From: Tenacibaculum caenipelagi
GTDB lineage: Bacteria; Bacteroidota; Bacteroidia; Flavobacteriales; Flavobacteriaceae
Assembly: GCF_004363005.1 (NCBI RefSeq)
Contig: NZ_SNYH01000001.1
Span: forward strand, 62,001 to 126,000
DNA length: 64,000 nt
Direction: 5' to 3'
In this document: one piece after another, positions 26,431 to 34,255 of the stretch
Layout of the letters: each line of letters begins with the position of its first letter
How positions within the stretch are numbered: position 1 is the first letter of the stretch
Made by a program: the position numbers and the translations under genes
The notes under the pieces: generated by a model
Seen by the model: the letters and a program-made list of their open reading frames with translations, nothing else
Told to the model about the DNA's origin: nothing
Databases searched by the model: none

Positions 26431-26914
26431 CGTCTTTAATAGGTGTAGTCACAGTACCTCTATCCGTTTCTGGATCATCATTTTCACTACGCACTAAAAT
26501 AGCATCTACTGAAGGAGTTCCTTCATCTAATTGATAGGCAAATTGTACATAGTATAAATCGTATTGGCTTGCTACTTCAGCACAATTAAATTCTACTCTA
26601 AAGTCTCTACAGCTTACAGTATCATATCCACCATCTTTGTTTACAATTTGAGTTGGAGTAACTCCGTAGTAGTTTAAATACACTTCGTCTCCTTGTAGTT
26701 GTAATCCACTTGTGTTATCTACTGGATTTAATGTATTGTCTGGTAAATATGCTAAAACCGTTACGATATTTGGAGTTGCATTGTTTCCTGTTTCGACTCT
26801 AGACATGTTTACTAAAGGTCCTGTTGGTACATTATCTGCACTGATATTGGTATCAAACTTTCTAAAGTACTTTAACTCTAATGTAACTCCGTTAACGTTT
26901 ACTGGGTTTTCCAT
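26423..26914 (-). CDS. Unknown protein encoded ahead of the TPR kinase
   Basis: A 163-residue acidic, beta-type protein with no signal peptide or membrane segment and no family I recognise. Notable segments are VTLELKYFRKFDT, two Cys residues (VSCRDFRVEFNCAEV) and an Asp/Glu-rich tail. It overlaps the kinase start by 8 bp, so kinase translation is probably coupled to it. This makes it a candidate ligand or accessory protein of the signalling pair. Its own leader carries TAACCAAAC, similar to the AACCAACCAAA leaders elsewhere in the window. Confidence 0.6.
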   Translation of the reverse strand: MENPVNVNGVTLELKYFRKFDTNISADNVPTGPLVNMSRVETGNNATPNIVTVLAYLPDNTLNPVDNTSGLQLQGDEVYLNYYGVTPTQIVNKDGGYDTVSCRDFRVEFNCAEVASQYDLYYVQFAYQLDEGTPSVDAILVRSENDDPETDRGTVTTPIKDDE

Positions 26915-27252
26915 GTTATTTTTTGTTTGGTTATTTGCTAAATTTACAATTATAAAAAGAAAAAAAAAATAGTTATTGATAAATTATCGGCCTATTAGAT
27001 TGAAAATAGAATTTCCTATAACAATCACACCTCCTTATACTTTACCTATCAATAACTTACACATAAAAACATTTTACGACAACAACAAGAAAAACAATTT
27101 TTGCACCTAATATTTACGTTATACATTTTAGTTTACACTAAAAAATAAAAGGTGGGAGTAAATATTTACTCCCACCTTTTATTTTTTATCTTTTATCAAT
27201 AACTTTAAAGTTATACACTTCCTTTCTAGTGTAAAAACATGTAGAATAAGCT
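26915..27252. other. Intergenic region without a gene
   Basis: 338 bp with no credible reading frame. It contains the 50-bp palindromic terminator (27139-27188) and three copies of TATCAATAAC: 27047-27056 and 27194-27203 on the plus strand, and 26972-26981 on the minus strand. The promoter of the kinase operon should lie here; a TAAATTTA at about 26941-26948 (minus) is the nearest match to the -7 element, and it is weak. Confidence 0.5.
27139..27188 (-). terminator. Perfect 50-bp palindromic terminator
   Basis: The two halves (TAAAAAATAAAAGGTGGGAG.. and its exact complement, centred between 27163 and 27164) pair without a mismatch or loop. The GC core GGTGGGAG/CTCCCACC is flanked by A and T runs on both sides, so it can stop transcription in either direction. 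It lies 65 bp past the stop of the minus-strand gene at 27253. No plus-strand gene ends nearby. Confidence 0.8.
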
Positions 27253-27753
27253 CTATTCGATACTTCTTCTATTAAAGAATAACTGTTGTATTATAACAAT
27301 TATTGAAACAGCATACACAGAAGTCATTAAAAAACCTGATATTATTACCACATACTTCATCCATGTAATACCAGTCCACATCAAATAAATTCCTCCAAAC
27401 GTACAAATAATTGACACGAAAGGTTCTAACATTAAAAAAAGCTTGAGCTTCGTATGAACACCTGTAGTCACTAAAATAAGTGCCATTAAAAAGAATATAA
27501 CAGACAATGATAAAATATGATTGTGTACTAATGTTTTTATTTCACCTGAAGATTTTTTAAACATCATTTTAGTAGCCTCTTCATCATTTTCATTTCCTAA
27601 ATAACGTTCTTCTATCCCTTTTGGATTTGCATTTGTGGTATCTTTAACAAAAGAAATTCCTCCAAAAAAGCCAATACTTAATGTAGAGACAAAAACTAAA
27701 ATTAAAAGTTTTAATTCTCTAGGAAACTGATGAATAACTCCGTGAATCTGCAT
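27253..27753 (-). CDS. Four-helix membrane protein linked to FMN-binding protein
   Basis: A 166-residue inner-membrane protein with four predicted helices: about 14-33 (LKLLILVFVSTLSIGFFGGI), 78-100 (HILSLSVIFFLMALILVTTG), 108-128 (FLMLEPFVSIICTFGGIYLM) and 134-157. The first loop is charged (EERYLGNENDEEATKMMF) and a conserved-looking HNHILS precedes helix 2. It begins directly after the stop of the FMN-binding gene (TAAATG), so the two are translated together. The helix layout and the neighbour suggest a membrane redox partner, possibly heme-binding through His residues; that is inference. Confidence 0.65.
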   Translation of the reverse strand: MQIHGVIHQFPRELKLLILVFVSTLSIGFFGGISFVKDTTNANPKGIEERYLGNENDEEATKMMFKKSSGEIKTLVHNHILSLSVIFFLMALILVTTGVHTKLKLFLMLEPFVSIICTFGGIYLMWTGITWMKYVVIISGFLMTSVYAVSIIVIIQQLFFNRRSIE

Positions 27754-28293
27754 TTACAGTACTTTATTTTGATGAAGAATAGTCAAATTTTGTAAAAATG
27801 TATTAATAGCAATTGTCATTGAAGAAGCTGAAATAGTTGCTCCTGAAATTGCTACAATATCTTTTTCATATTGCAATTTATCATTTAACGTTTTACCATT
27901 AAATTGTTTTAACCAACGTTTGCTTCCAATTTCTCCTCCGTAATCTTCACGGTAAATTAATACTTTTGCCTTAGCTACAATTAAATTCTTATCTAATAAA
28001 ATTAAATAATCAAATTCATCTGTTTTACTAGGTGCTTTATCTATATAAACATACCCTATTAAATCATTAGTATCAGCAGTAATTTTAAACAACCTATCTC
28101 CTTCTATTTTACGAACCAATAAGTTGTTAACATCATCTGAAATCTCTATTTCATCTAATTTAAAGTTTTCAATATCAAAAGTTTTATTGATTTCTTTAGT
28201 TACTTTTTTTTGTAGTTTTTTAGGAATTGTAAATGATAATGTTCCTAAAATGGCTACAGCGCATAAAAAAGGAAAAAGTTTATGTATTTTCAT
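27754..28293 (-). CDS. FMN-binding domain protein
   Basis: A 179-residue exported protein with a signal segment (MKIHKLFPFLCAVAILGTLSF). The C-terminal half is an FMN_bind-type domain (PF04205): GYVYIDKAPSKTDEFDYLIL, the YREDYGGEIGS segment, and the flavinylation motif VAISGATISASS near residues 150-155, where family members carry FMN covalently on a Thr/Ser. It is likely a periplasmic electron carrier. It sits between the porin gene (99 bp upstream) and the four-helix membrane protein (no gap), which would reduce or oxidise it. The physiological acceptor is unknown. Confidence 0.85.
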   Translation of the reverse strand: MKIHKLFPFLCAVAILGTLSFTIPKKLQKKVTKEINKTFDIENFKLDEIEISDDVNNLLVRKIEGDRLFKITADTNDLIGYVYIDKAPSKTDEFDYLILLDKNLIVAKAKVLIYREDYGGEIGSKRWLKQFNGKTLNDKLQYEKDIVAISGATISASSMTIAINTFLQNLTILHQNKVL

Positions 28294-28330
28294 GCTACAA
28301 AAATATTAGAATTGGTCTAAATAAAAAAAC

Positions 28331-28367
28331 AAAAACGAACCAAATTAAAATAACTTGATTCGTTTTT
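28331..28367 (-). terminator. Terminator after the porin gene
   Basis: AAAAACGAA (28331-28339) pairs with TTCGTTTTT (28359-28367), and CAA/TTG extend the stem past one mismatch that is a G-U pair in minus-strand RNA. T-rich sequence follows. It separates the porin from the FMN-binding gene. Confidence 0.7.
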
Positions 28368-28392
28368 ATGAATTAACAAACTTCTAATTATA

Positions 28393-29592
28393 CTAGAACC
28401 ATACTCCGAAACCTAAGTTTAGTTGTTTTGTTGTCGTGCTTCCAGCTGCTGCGTTGTTTTTAAATTGGTAATCCGCTTTAAATGCTGCTCCTGGTGCTAC
28501 TTTATATGTTAAACCAAATGTCCATTCATCACGATCATACTTAAGGTTCTTTACAGTTCCTTCAGCTACAGAAGCGTGTGTATTATAATCTTCATAGCGC
28601 GCGAAAGCAAATAATTGTTGCTTTTTATCAATTGGCAGTAAGTTATATGCTGCTTCTAAGTACCATCCTTGTAAAGCGCTTCCTAAATCAGCTGAATATA
28701 ATGCATTATATTCTTTAGCGTCAGATATGTTAGCATGAATAAACTGACCACGAGCGGTAAAGCCTTGGTATGCATAACGAGCATCTAAACCTACCATAGC
28801 AATTCCTACGTCTGCACCTTCCATATCTTCAATCGCATTATCTGATTGCGTTCTACCAAAATATCCAGATAACCCTAAACGTAACCCTGGTAAGCCGTAA
28901 TAATCTAATTTACCTGCAAAATTGATATTATTCATCATTGATTCAGCACCTTTTTGACGTCCACCACGTAAACCATCTTTCCCTCCTAATTTAGCAGTAA
29001 ATCTATCAGCTACATCAACTGCATCAGGATTATATGTTCCTGAGTTAAATCCATTAAACATATATGCTTGATAACGTAATGAAGCTGCATCCCATTTACC
29101 AGAAACTCCTAAACCTAGTTCTCTCCATGTAGAAGGAATGATTGATTTATCCATACTTGGTCTTTCTACTCCGTTAAAAGTAGTTGGTTCATGATATTCG
29201 TTTACAATACCCATTGGTACTAACATTAAACCAGCTCTTAAGTTTACATTATCTGCCACCGTATACTGTAAGAAAGCTTGCTCAACATAAACCTCTTTTA
29301 CGTGTTCAAATTCGATTTCTGTAACAAACTGTGTACGTTCATTAAATTTATATCCGAAAAGCATTACCAATCTATGAACGTCAAGCTTTGCATTTTCACC
29401 TGTTGCTCTGTTTAAATGAGCTTCAGCATAACCACCAACCGTTAAACCTTGTTGGTTTAAGTTTGAAGATAAAATACGTTGTGCTGCATTTTGCTGAGTT
29501 TGTGGGTTAGTTGGAATACTATCTCTTTGAGCTGTTTGCGCTGATGCAAATAATGATGCTCCTGCTAATAAACCGAAAAATATTTTTTTCAT
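28393..29592 (-). CDS. OprO/OprP-type outer-membrane porin
   Basis: A 399-residue protein with a signal peptide (MKKIFFGLLAGASLFASAQ). The remainder has regular beta-strand alternation: VGGYAEAHLNRATG, FEHVKEVYVEQAFLQYTV, NLRAGLMLVPMGIVNEYHEP, and the C-terminal LNLGFGVWF ending in an aromatic residue, as barrel proteins do. It matches the phosphate-selective porin O/P family in length and in the PMGIxNEYHEPxTFxGVERPxxD segment. Substrate specificity cannot be read from the sequence. It has a perfect promoter and its own terminator. Confidence 0.85.
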   Translation of the reverse strand: MKKIFFGLLAGASLFASAQTAQRDSIPTNPQTQQNAAQRILSSNLNQQGLTVGGYAEAHLNRATGENAKLDVHRLVMLFGYKFNERTQFVTEIEFEHVKEVYVEQAFLQYTVADNVNLRAGLMLVPMGIVNEYHEPTTFNGVERPSMDKSIIPSTWRELGLGVSGKWDAASLRYQAYMFNGFNSGTYNPDAVDVADRFTAKLGGKDGLRGGRQKGAESMMNNINFAGKLDYYGLPGLRLGLSGYFGRTQSDNAIEDMEGADVGIAMVGLDARYAYQGFTARGQFIHANISDAKEYNALYSADLGSALQGWYLEAAYNLLPIDKKQQLFAFARYEDYNTHASVAEGTVKNLKYDRDEWTFGLTYKVAPGAAFKADYQFKNNAAAGSTTTKQLNLGFGVWF

Positions 29593-29633
29593 TTTATTTA
29601 GATTAATTTTAAATTACTTTTATTTTACGAGTG

Positions 29634-29664
29634 CAAAAGTAGTAGAGATAATTAATCTAACAAA
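29634..29664 (-). promoter_or_regulatory. Porin promoter, TTTG-N19-TACTTTTG
   Basis: On the minus strand TTTG (29661-29664) is followed after exactly 19 bp by TACTTTTG (29634-29641), a full match to the Bacteroidota -33/-7 consensus. It is 42 bp before the porin ATG and is the best promoter in the window. Confidence 0.85.
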
Positions 29665-29734
29665 TTTTATTAAGATTTATTTTAAATAAATTTTAACATA
29701 AAAACGTATTCTTTTGTTTTACAGGAAATTACAC

Positions 29735-31255
29735 CTATTTTTCTTCTAAATAATTGACTACTGCCTTACGAATATCATATGCCACTTCCTCTAATTCAGG
29801 TTTATAAACACTGAGAACTTCAGGTTTTTTATCTGATAAAATTGGAATATCTAATCCTCTTAATAAATAATCAGAAAAAGCAACAGTATACGTTTTATCT
29901 TCTTGAATTTTTTGCTTTTTTATCACCCACACACCATTAACTTTACTAGCATTATAACGCTGCAAATAGGCTCCTGTTCCAGCTGCTGCTTCTCCAAAAT
30001 CTAAAACCCTTTTCAATAAACTTCCTTTAATGTCTACTTTTAAAACTTTACCTCCATAAGGAAGCACTCTAAAAATATCTATTGCGTTTACTTCTCCTTT
30101 TAAGATATCGTCAATTCTTACAGAACCACCATTTACTAAAGCACAATCAACTTTGTTATTATACGCAAAACTCATAGATGTTGCTATAATCTCCCCCATA
30201 TTTGTTTGAATACTTCTAATCGTATTTTCTCTAGCATCTAACGGTTCTGTAGCTTTATACACTACTTTGTATGGTTCTGGTACAATCTCTTTGATTTTAT
30301 CTTGTAAAACCACGCTCCATTTATTAACCACAGTCTCAACTTTTTTATCAAAGGGTATTTTATTGTTAATTTCTTTTAATTCTGATTTGAATTGAACTTC
30401 TTTTGTTTTTGAATCGTATTCAAAACGGTGGATATAGACTGTTTTTGCATTCGCATCAGCTTTAGTAATTACCACATTACCTACTTTATTGTAGCTATTT
30501 GTATGCTCGTGTCCTCCCATTATTAAAGGCACATTAGGTAAAATTTCTGCTATTTGTTTATCTTGAGTTAACGATGCATGGGTAATCCCAATAACAATAT
30601 CTACCTTATCTTTAATTTCATTGTACGATCGCTTAATTTCTTCATACATATCACCATAATACACATAGCTCTTTGGATTTGATGGTATACAAACACTTAT
30701 AAATCCTACTTTTAATTTTGTGCCCTCTGGGGTTTCAAACTCTTTTATATAAGCATCTTGTAAACTTTTTTTCTTTCCATCTACAACTTTGTAAAAATAG
30801 GAATGCTTTCCATTTTTATTGTGCAAGACGTTAGCTGAAATCCATTCAAACTTGCTTTCATTTAACCTGTCTTGTAAATGCGTATAACTTAAATCAAATT
30901 CATGGTTACCAAAAGCTACAACATCAAAATTCATTGCATTCATAACTTCTACCATTTGTTTTCCTCGAACACGTTCTCCGTTATATTTTATTGTTCCTAA
31001 TAGAGACGGAGATAAGAAATCTCCTGCTAATATTAGCATGGTATTTTTATTTTCTTTTAGTAATTCTTGATGAACACTTTCTACCCTTGCCATTCCTCCA
31101 TATTTTCCTCCTTGAATTGGTGCTATTTCATACACATCATTCAGTTGAATAATTGTAAAGTATGTTTTACTATTAGAATTAGATTGATTTGAAACTCCAC
31201 AGCTAATAAAAAAAGCTGTGATAATAAGTAGTGATAGAACTCTAAACTGTTTCAT
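29735..31255 (-). CDS. 5'-nucleotidase family metallophosphatase lipoprotein
   Basis: A 506-residue protein with a lipoprotein signal (LLIITAFFISCGVS, lipobox Cys). The N-terminal metallophosphatase domain has IIQLNDVYEI (in place of the usual NDxH), LAGDFLSPS, FGNHEFDLS and MGGHEHTNSY metal-ligand motifs. From about residue 330 comes the 5'-nucleotidase C-terminal domain (ALVNGGSVRIDDILKGEV, FRVLPYGGKV, YTVAFSDYLLRGLD), which holds the substrate pocket. Like UshA it probably dephosphorylates nucleotides or nucleotide sugars outside the inner membrane. It follows the metallopeptidase gene by about 35 bp and has its own -7 element. Confidence 0.88.
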   Translation of the reverse strand: MKQFRVLSLLIITAFFISCGVSNQSNSNSKTYFTIIQLNDVYEIAPIQGGKYGGMARVESVHQELLKENKNTMLILAGDFLSPSLLGTIKYNGERVRGKQMVEVMNAMNFDVVAFGNHEFDLSYTHLQDRLNESKFEWISANVLHNKNGKHSYFYKVVDGKKKSLQDAYIKEFETPEGTKLKVGFISVCIPSNPKSYVYYGDMYEEIKRSYNEIKDKVDIVIGITHASLTQDKQIAEILPNVPLIMGGHEHTNSYNKVGNVVITKADANAKTVYIHRFEYDSKTKEVQFKSELKEINNKIPFDKKVETVVNKWSVVLQDKIKEIVPEPYKVVYKATEPLDARENTIRSIQTNMGEIIATSMSFAYNNKVDCALVNGGSVRIDDILKGEVNAIDIFRVLPYGGKVLKVDIKGSLLKRVLDFGEAAAGTGAYLQRYNASKVNGVWVIKKQKIQEDKTYTVAFSDYLLRGLDIPILSDKKPEVLSVYKPELEEVAYDIRKAVVNYLEEK

Positions 31256-31276
31256 TAAATTAAGTTTTTAACGAAA

Positions 31277-31284
31277 CAAATCTA
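31277..31284 (-). promoter_or_regulatory. -7 element for the 5'-nucleotidase gene
   Basis: TAGATTTG on the minus strand, 21 bp before the ATG and 7 bp past the metallopeptidase stop. No good -33 is seen, so it may be a weak internal promoter of the mvaB operon. Confidence 0.4.
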
Positions 31285-31290
31285 CAAATT

Positions 31291-32094
31291 CTAATGAAGA
31301 TATTGACGAGTGTTTTGACGTATCATTTTACGATACTCTACCAGTTCAGGGAATTGATAAAAGAAGTTTATTTTTTTGTGAGCAATGGTTCTTGGCTTTC
31401 TTATTCTAGGTCTTAAAACAAAAGCAGTCCAACTTTCAACAATATCTTCTTCAGGACTTTCAGCAGCATAATCTGTTAGAAATTCTGAGCGATTATTTTG
31501 ATACAAATCATATAGTTTCTCTACACAATTTGCTTCTGTATAACAATACTCTCTTTGTATATAATCCCAGCGGTTTAATAACGCTCCTTTCCAAAATAAG
31601 TTAACAAACTTATTAATGTAACTTTTCTTGTAAGCTTCTCCTTCTTGGGTTAAATACAACTCACCTTCATTCTGTAAGTTTTTGTCTGTAGGTCTTATTT
31701 GAGTTCTATTTAATGTAAGTAGATGTCCAAATTCATGAACCAACGTATAAACAGACTCGTGTAATCTTCTCTTATCCTTTGTTTTAAAGTTTACATCTTT
31801 GATATCGATCTCTAACTGCCATTTGTCATTTTTTGAACTTAAGGCTACTAAAGCTCCTGTTTTTTCGTCAATCCCATCTGTCATTAAAACAATACGCTTA
31901 ATATACTTCTGAGTCAACTCTTGCGGAAAAATTCTATTAAATTCATTCCAATAATAGGCTGCTAGCTTATCATTCTTCGATTGTTTTTTTTCTACTACTC
32001 CATTATTTATACGCCAAGAACCTATCCTCTCTCCTTCAGTTGATTGAAAAAAGGTAGATAAAAAGAAAAAAAGAGATATAATTTTTAACTTCAT
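31291..32094 (-). CDS. Putative secreted zinc metallopeptidase
   Basis: A 267-residue protein; the ATG at 32094 (MKLKIISLFFFLSTFFQS, a signal peptide) is preferred over an adjacent GTG at 32097. TLVHEFGHLLTL supplies the zincin HExxH motif near residue 120. A downstream acidic stretch (EFLTDYAAESPEEDIVESW) may provide the third ligand, as Glu-zincins use a Glu in such a helix. No propeptide or sorting domain is seen. It lies 6 bp after the mvaB-like gene, which is unrelated in function. Substrate unknown. Confidence 0.72.
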   Translation of the reverse strand: MKLKIISLFFFLSTFFQSTEGERIGSWRINNGVVEKKQSKNDKLAAYYWNEFNRIFPQELTQKYIKRIVLMTDGIDEKTGALVALSSKNDKWQLEIDIKDVNFKTKDKRRLHESVYTLVHEFGHLLTLNRTQIRPTDKNLQNEGELYLTQEGEAYKKSYINKFVNLFWKGALLNRWDYIQREYCYTEANCVEKLYDLYQNNRSEFLTDYAAESPEEDIVESWTAFVLRPRIRKPRTIAHKKINFFYQFPELVEYRKMIRQNTRQYLH

Positions 32095-32100
32095 CACGTA

Positions 32101-32958
32101 TTAAAAAACTTCTAGTGCTTTGTTATAGGCACTCTCAAAACTCATCGGTTTAATATTGGTTTCTACTTTCTTTGCTGTAAAATAAGACAGTAGTTTTTCG
32201 GTTGGCATATTACCTGTTAGCTCATCTTTTGCCATTGGGCAACCTCCATATCCTTTTATTGCCCCATCAAAACGACGACAACCAGCGTTAAAAGCACTAT
32301 CGACTTTTTCATACCATTTGGTGGGTGTTGTATGCAAGTGAGCTCCAAACTCTATTTGAGGATAACTAGGTATTAAGTTAGAAAATAAATAATTAATATC
32401 TTCTGGTGTTGAACTCCCTATTGTATCTGACAAAGATAATATTTTAACTCCTAATTTAGATAATTTCTCTGTCCACTCTCCTACTATCTCAACATTCCAA
32501 GGATCTCCATACGGATTTCCAAATCCCATTGACAAATAAGCTACTACTTCTTTATTCGTTCTACTAGCAATAGCAAGAACTTCTTTTAACGTATCAATAG
32601 ACTGTTCTATTGTTTTATGTGTGTTACGCATTTGAAAATTTTCAGAAATTGAAAAAGGATACCCTAAATAATCAATTTCCTCAAATTGAGATGCATCATT
32701 AGCTCCTCTAACATTGGCCACAATTGCTAAAAGTTTACTTGTAGTAGACGACAAATCTAGTTTAGACAAAACCTCTGCAGTATCTCTCATTTGAGGAATT
32801 GCTTTGGGCGATACAAAACTTCCAAAATCTATCGTATCAAATCCCACTCTTAACAGTGAATTGATATATGTCGCCTTAGCCTCAGTAGGAATAAAATGGC
32901 TTTTAATTCCTTGCATTGCATCCCTTGGGCATTCAATAATTTTAACACTGTTAACCAT
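32101..32958 (-). CDS. Hydroxymethylglutaryl-CoA lyase-like enzyme
   Basis: A 285-residue TIM-barrel protein of the HMGL-like family. It contains IIECPRDAMQG (family motif ExPRDGLQ, altered), FDTIDFGSFVSPKAIPQM, SMGFGNPYGDPW, the metal-binding HLHTT, and GCRRFDGAIKGYGGCPMAKD with LTGNMPTE, which is the HMG-CoA lyase signature including the active-site Cys loop. The family cleaves HMG-CoA to acetoacetate and acetyl-CoA in leucine breakdown. The DGLQ to DAMQ change leaves some doubt on exact substrate. It is the first gene of a run with the metallopeptidase. Confidence 0.85.
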   Translation of the reverse strand: MVNSVKIIECPRDAMQGIKSHFIPTEAKATYINSLLRVGFDTIDFGSFVSPKAIPQMRDTAEVLSKLDLSSTTSKLLAIVANVRGANDASQFEEIDYLGYPFSISENFQMRNTHKTIEQSIDTLKEVLAIASRTNKEVVAYLSMGFGNPYGDPWNVEIVGEWTEKLSKLGVKILSLSDTIGSSTPEDINYLFSNLIPSYPQIEFGAHLHTTPTKWYEKVDSAFNAGCRRFDGAIKGYGGCPMAKDELTGNMPTEKLLSYFTAKKVETNIKPMSFESAYNKALEVF

Positions 32959-32963
32959 TGTGC

Positions 32964-32994
32964 CAAATATACATATTTTGATTTACTTTTCTAA
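32964..32994 (-). promoter_or_regulatory. mvaB-like gene promoter close to the start codon
   Basis: TTAG (32991-32994) followed after 19 bp by TATATTTG (32964-32971) on the minus strand. The -7 box ends only 5 bp before the ATG, so transcription would begin at or just inside the start codon, which implies a leaderless mRNA if this promoter is used. Confidence 0.5.
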
Positions 32995-33162
32995 GCCAAC
33001 TACTCCTTGTTAAAAAGCACAAACTTATCAAAAAATCATAAACATTTAGTTACTAATTAATTACAAATAAAAACAAAATAAACATTTACATTTAATCATA
33101 AAAAATTATTTTTATTGAAATAAACTGTCACAATTTAAAAGTTAAATTGTCTCTAGTATAGA

Positions 33163-33738
33163 ATGATTTCTTTGGAGTCGCATACAACACATATAAACCA
33201 ACTAATCGAACGCTGTAAGAAAAACGATAGCACTGCACAAATGCAGGTGTACCAGAGCTACTATAAAGCTATGTACAATACGTCCTATCGTATTTTGAAA
33301 GATGAATTCGAAGCTGAAGATTTAATTCAAGAAGCTTTTTTAACTGCTTTCACAAAATTAAATTCTTTTAAAGGTGAAGTTACTTTTGGAGCTTGGTTAA
33401 AACGAATTGTTATTAATAAGAGTTTAACCCAACTAAAAAAAGTAACCCGTTACGACGAAGTTAAGATGGATGTGATTCCGAACTATGAAATTGAAGATGT
33501 AGAAATAGATTACAGTTCTTTAGAAGTAAAAAGAGTTTTAAACTGTTTACAAAGTTTAAAGGATAATTACAGAATTGCATTGACTTTAAACTTAATTGAA
33601 GGCTATGATTATGAAGAAATCGCTCAGATATTAAATTACACCAATGAAAATGTACGTACAACAATATCGAGGGCAAAAAAGAAGTTAAAACAAGTATTGG
33701 TTACCGATACTAATAAAACACAAGTATATGGAGGATAA
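33163..33738 (+). CDS. RNA polymerase sigma-70 family (ECF-type) sigma factor
   Basis: A 191-residue sigma factor. Region 2 is seen in MYNTSYRILKDEFEAEDLIQEAF and GAWLKRIVINKSL. Region 4 is seen in LQSLKDNYRIALTLNLIEGY and YEEIAQILNYTNENVRTTISRAKKKL. It is the first gene of a four-gene operon whose next gene, overlapping by 11 bp, encodes a membrane protein suited to be its anti-sigma factor. The downstream envelope proteins are the likely regulon together with the operon itself. The signal is unknown. Confidence 0.95.
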   Translation: MISLESHTTHINQLIERCKKNDSTAQMQVYQSYYKAMYNTSYRILKDEFEAEDLIQEAFLTAFTKLNSFKGEVTFGAWLKRIVINKSLTQLKKVTRYDEVKMDVIPNYEIEDVEIDYSSLEVKRVLNCLQSLKDNYRIALTLNLIEGYDYEEIAQILNYTNENVRTTISRAKKKLKQVLVTDTNKTQVYGG

Positions 33739-34255
33739 ACTACATCAGTTTTTTAAAGAAAATGATTTTGATGTTTTTGAACCTCATCAAGGACATTTAA
33801 ATCGTTTTCAACGTAAGCTTAAACAACCCAGAAAGAAGAGGACTCCTATTTTTTGGATGAGTGCAGCGGCTTCAATTGTATTGATTTTAGGTTTCTACCT
33901 TGGTAGTTACCAACAAAAAAAGACTTACGATTTAGCCGATGTTTCACCTAAAATGGCAGAAGCGCAGAACTTTTTTGTTACAACTATTAATCAAGAATTG
34001 AAAGAAGTTGAGCAATACAGAAACATTGAAACTGAAACCATTATTGAAGATTCTTTAAATGAAATCGAAGAACTAGAAGACCAATATGGTTCACTTTTAA
34101 AAGAATTATCAAAACGAGAAAACAAACATCAAATCATAAGAGAAATGATACAAAACTATCAACAAAGATTAGATGTTTTAGAAAGACTTCTCTTACAATT
34201 AGAACAACAGCAAAACCCAGCTAAATTAGAATTAAAAGATGATGAAATTATATAA
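33728..34255 (+). CDS. Membrane protein with coiled coil, likely anti-sigma factor
   Basis: A 175-residue protein with a short cytosolic N-terminus (residues 1-36), one membrane helix at about 37-57 (FWMSAAASIVLILGFYLGSY) and a long periplasmic coiled coil rich in Glu, Leu and Gln (LKEVEQYRNIETETIIEDSL, LDVLERLLLQLEQQQ). It lacks the HxxxCxxC zinc motif of classic anti-sigma factors. The 11-bp overlap with the sigma gene and 17-bp overlap with the next gene support tight coupling. Anti-sigma function is inferred from position and topology. Confidence 0.65.
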   Translation: MEDKLHQFFKENDFDVFEPHQGHLNRFQRKLKQPRKKRTPIFWMSAAASIVLILGFYLGSYQQKKTYDLADVSPKMAEAQNFFVTTINQELKEVEQYRNIETETIIEDSLNEIEELEDQYGSLLKELSKRENKHQIIREMIQNYQQRLDVLERLLLQLEQQQNPAKLELKDDEII

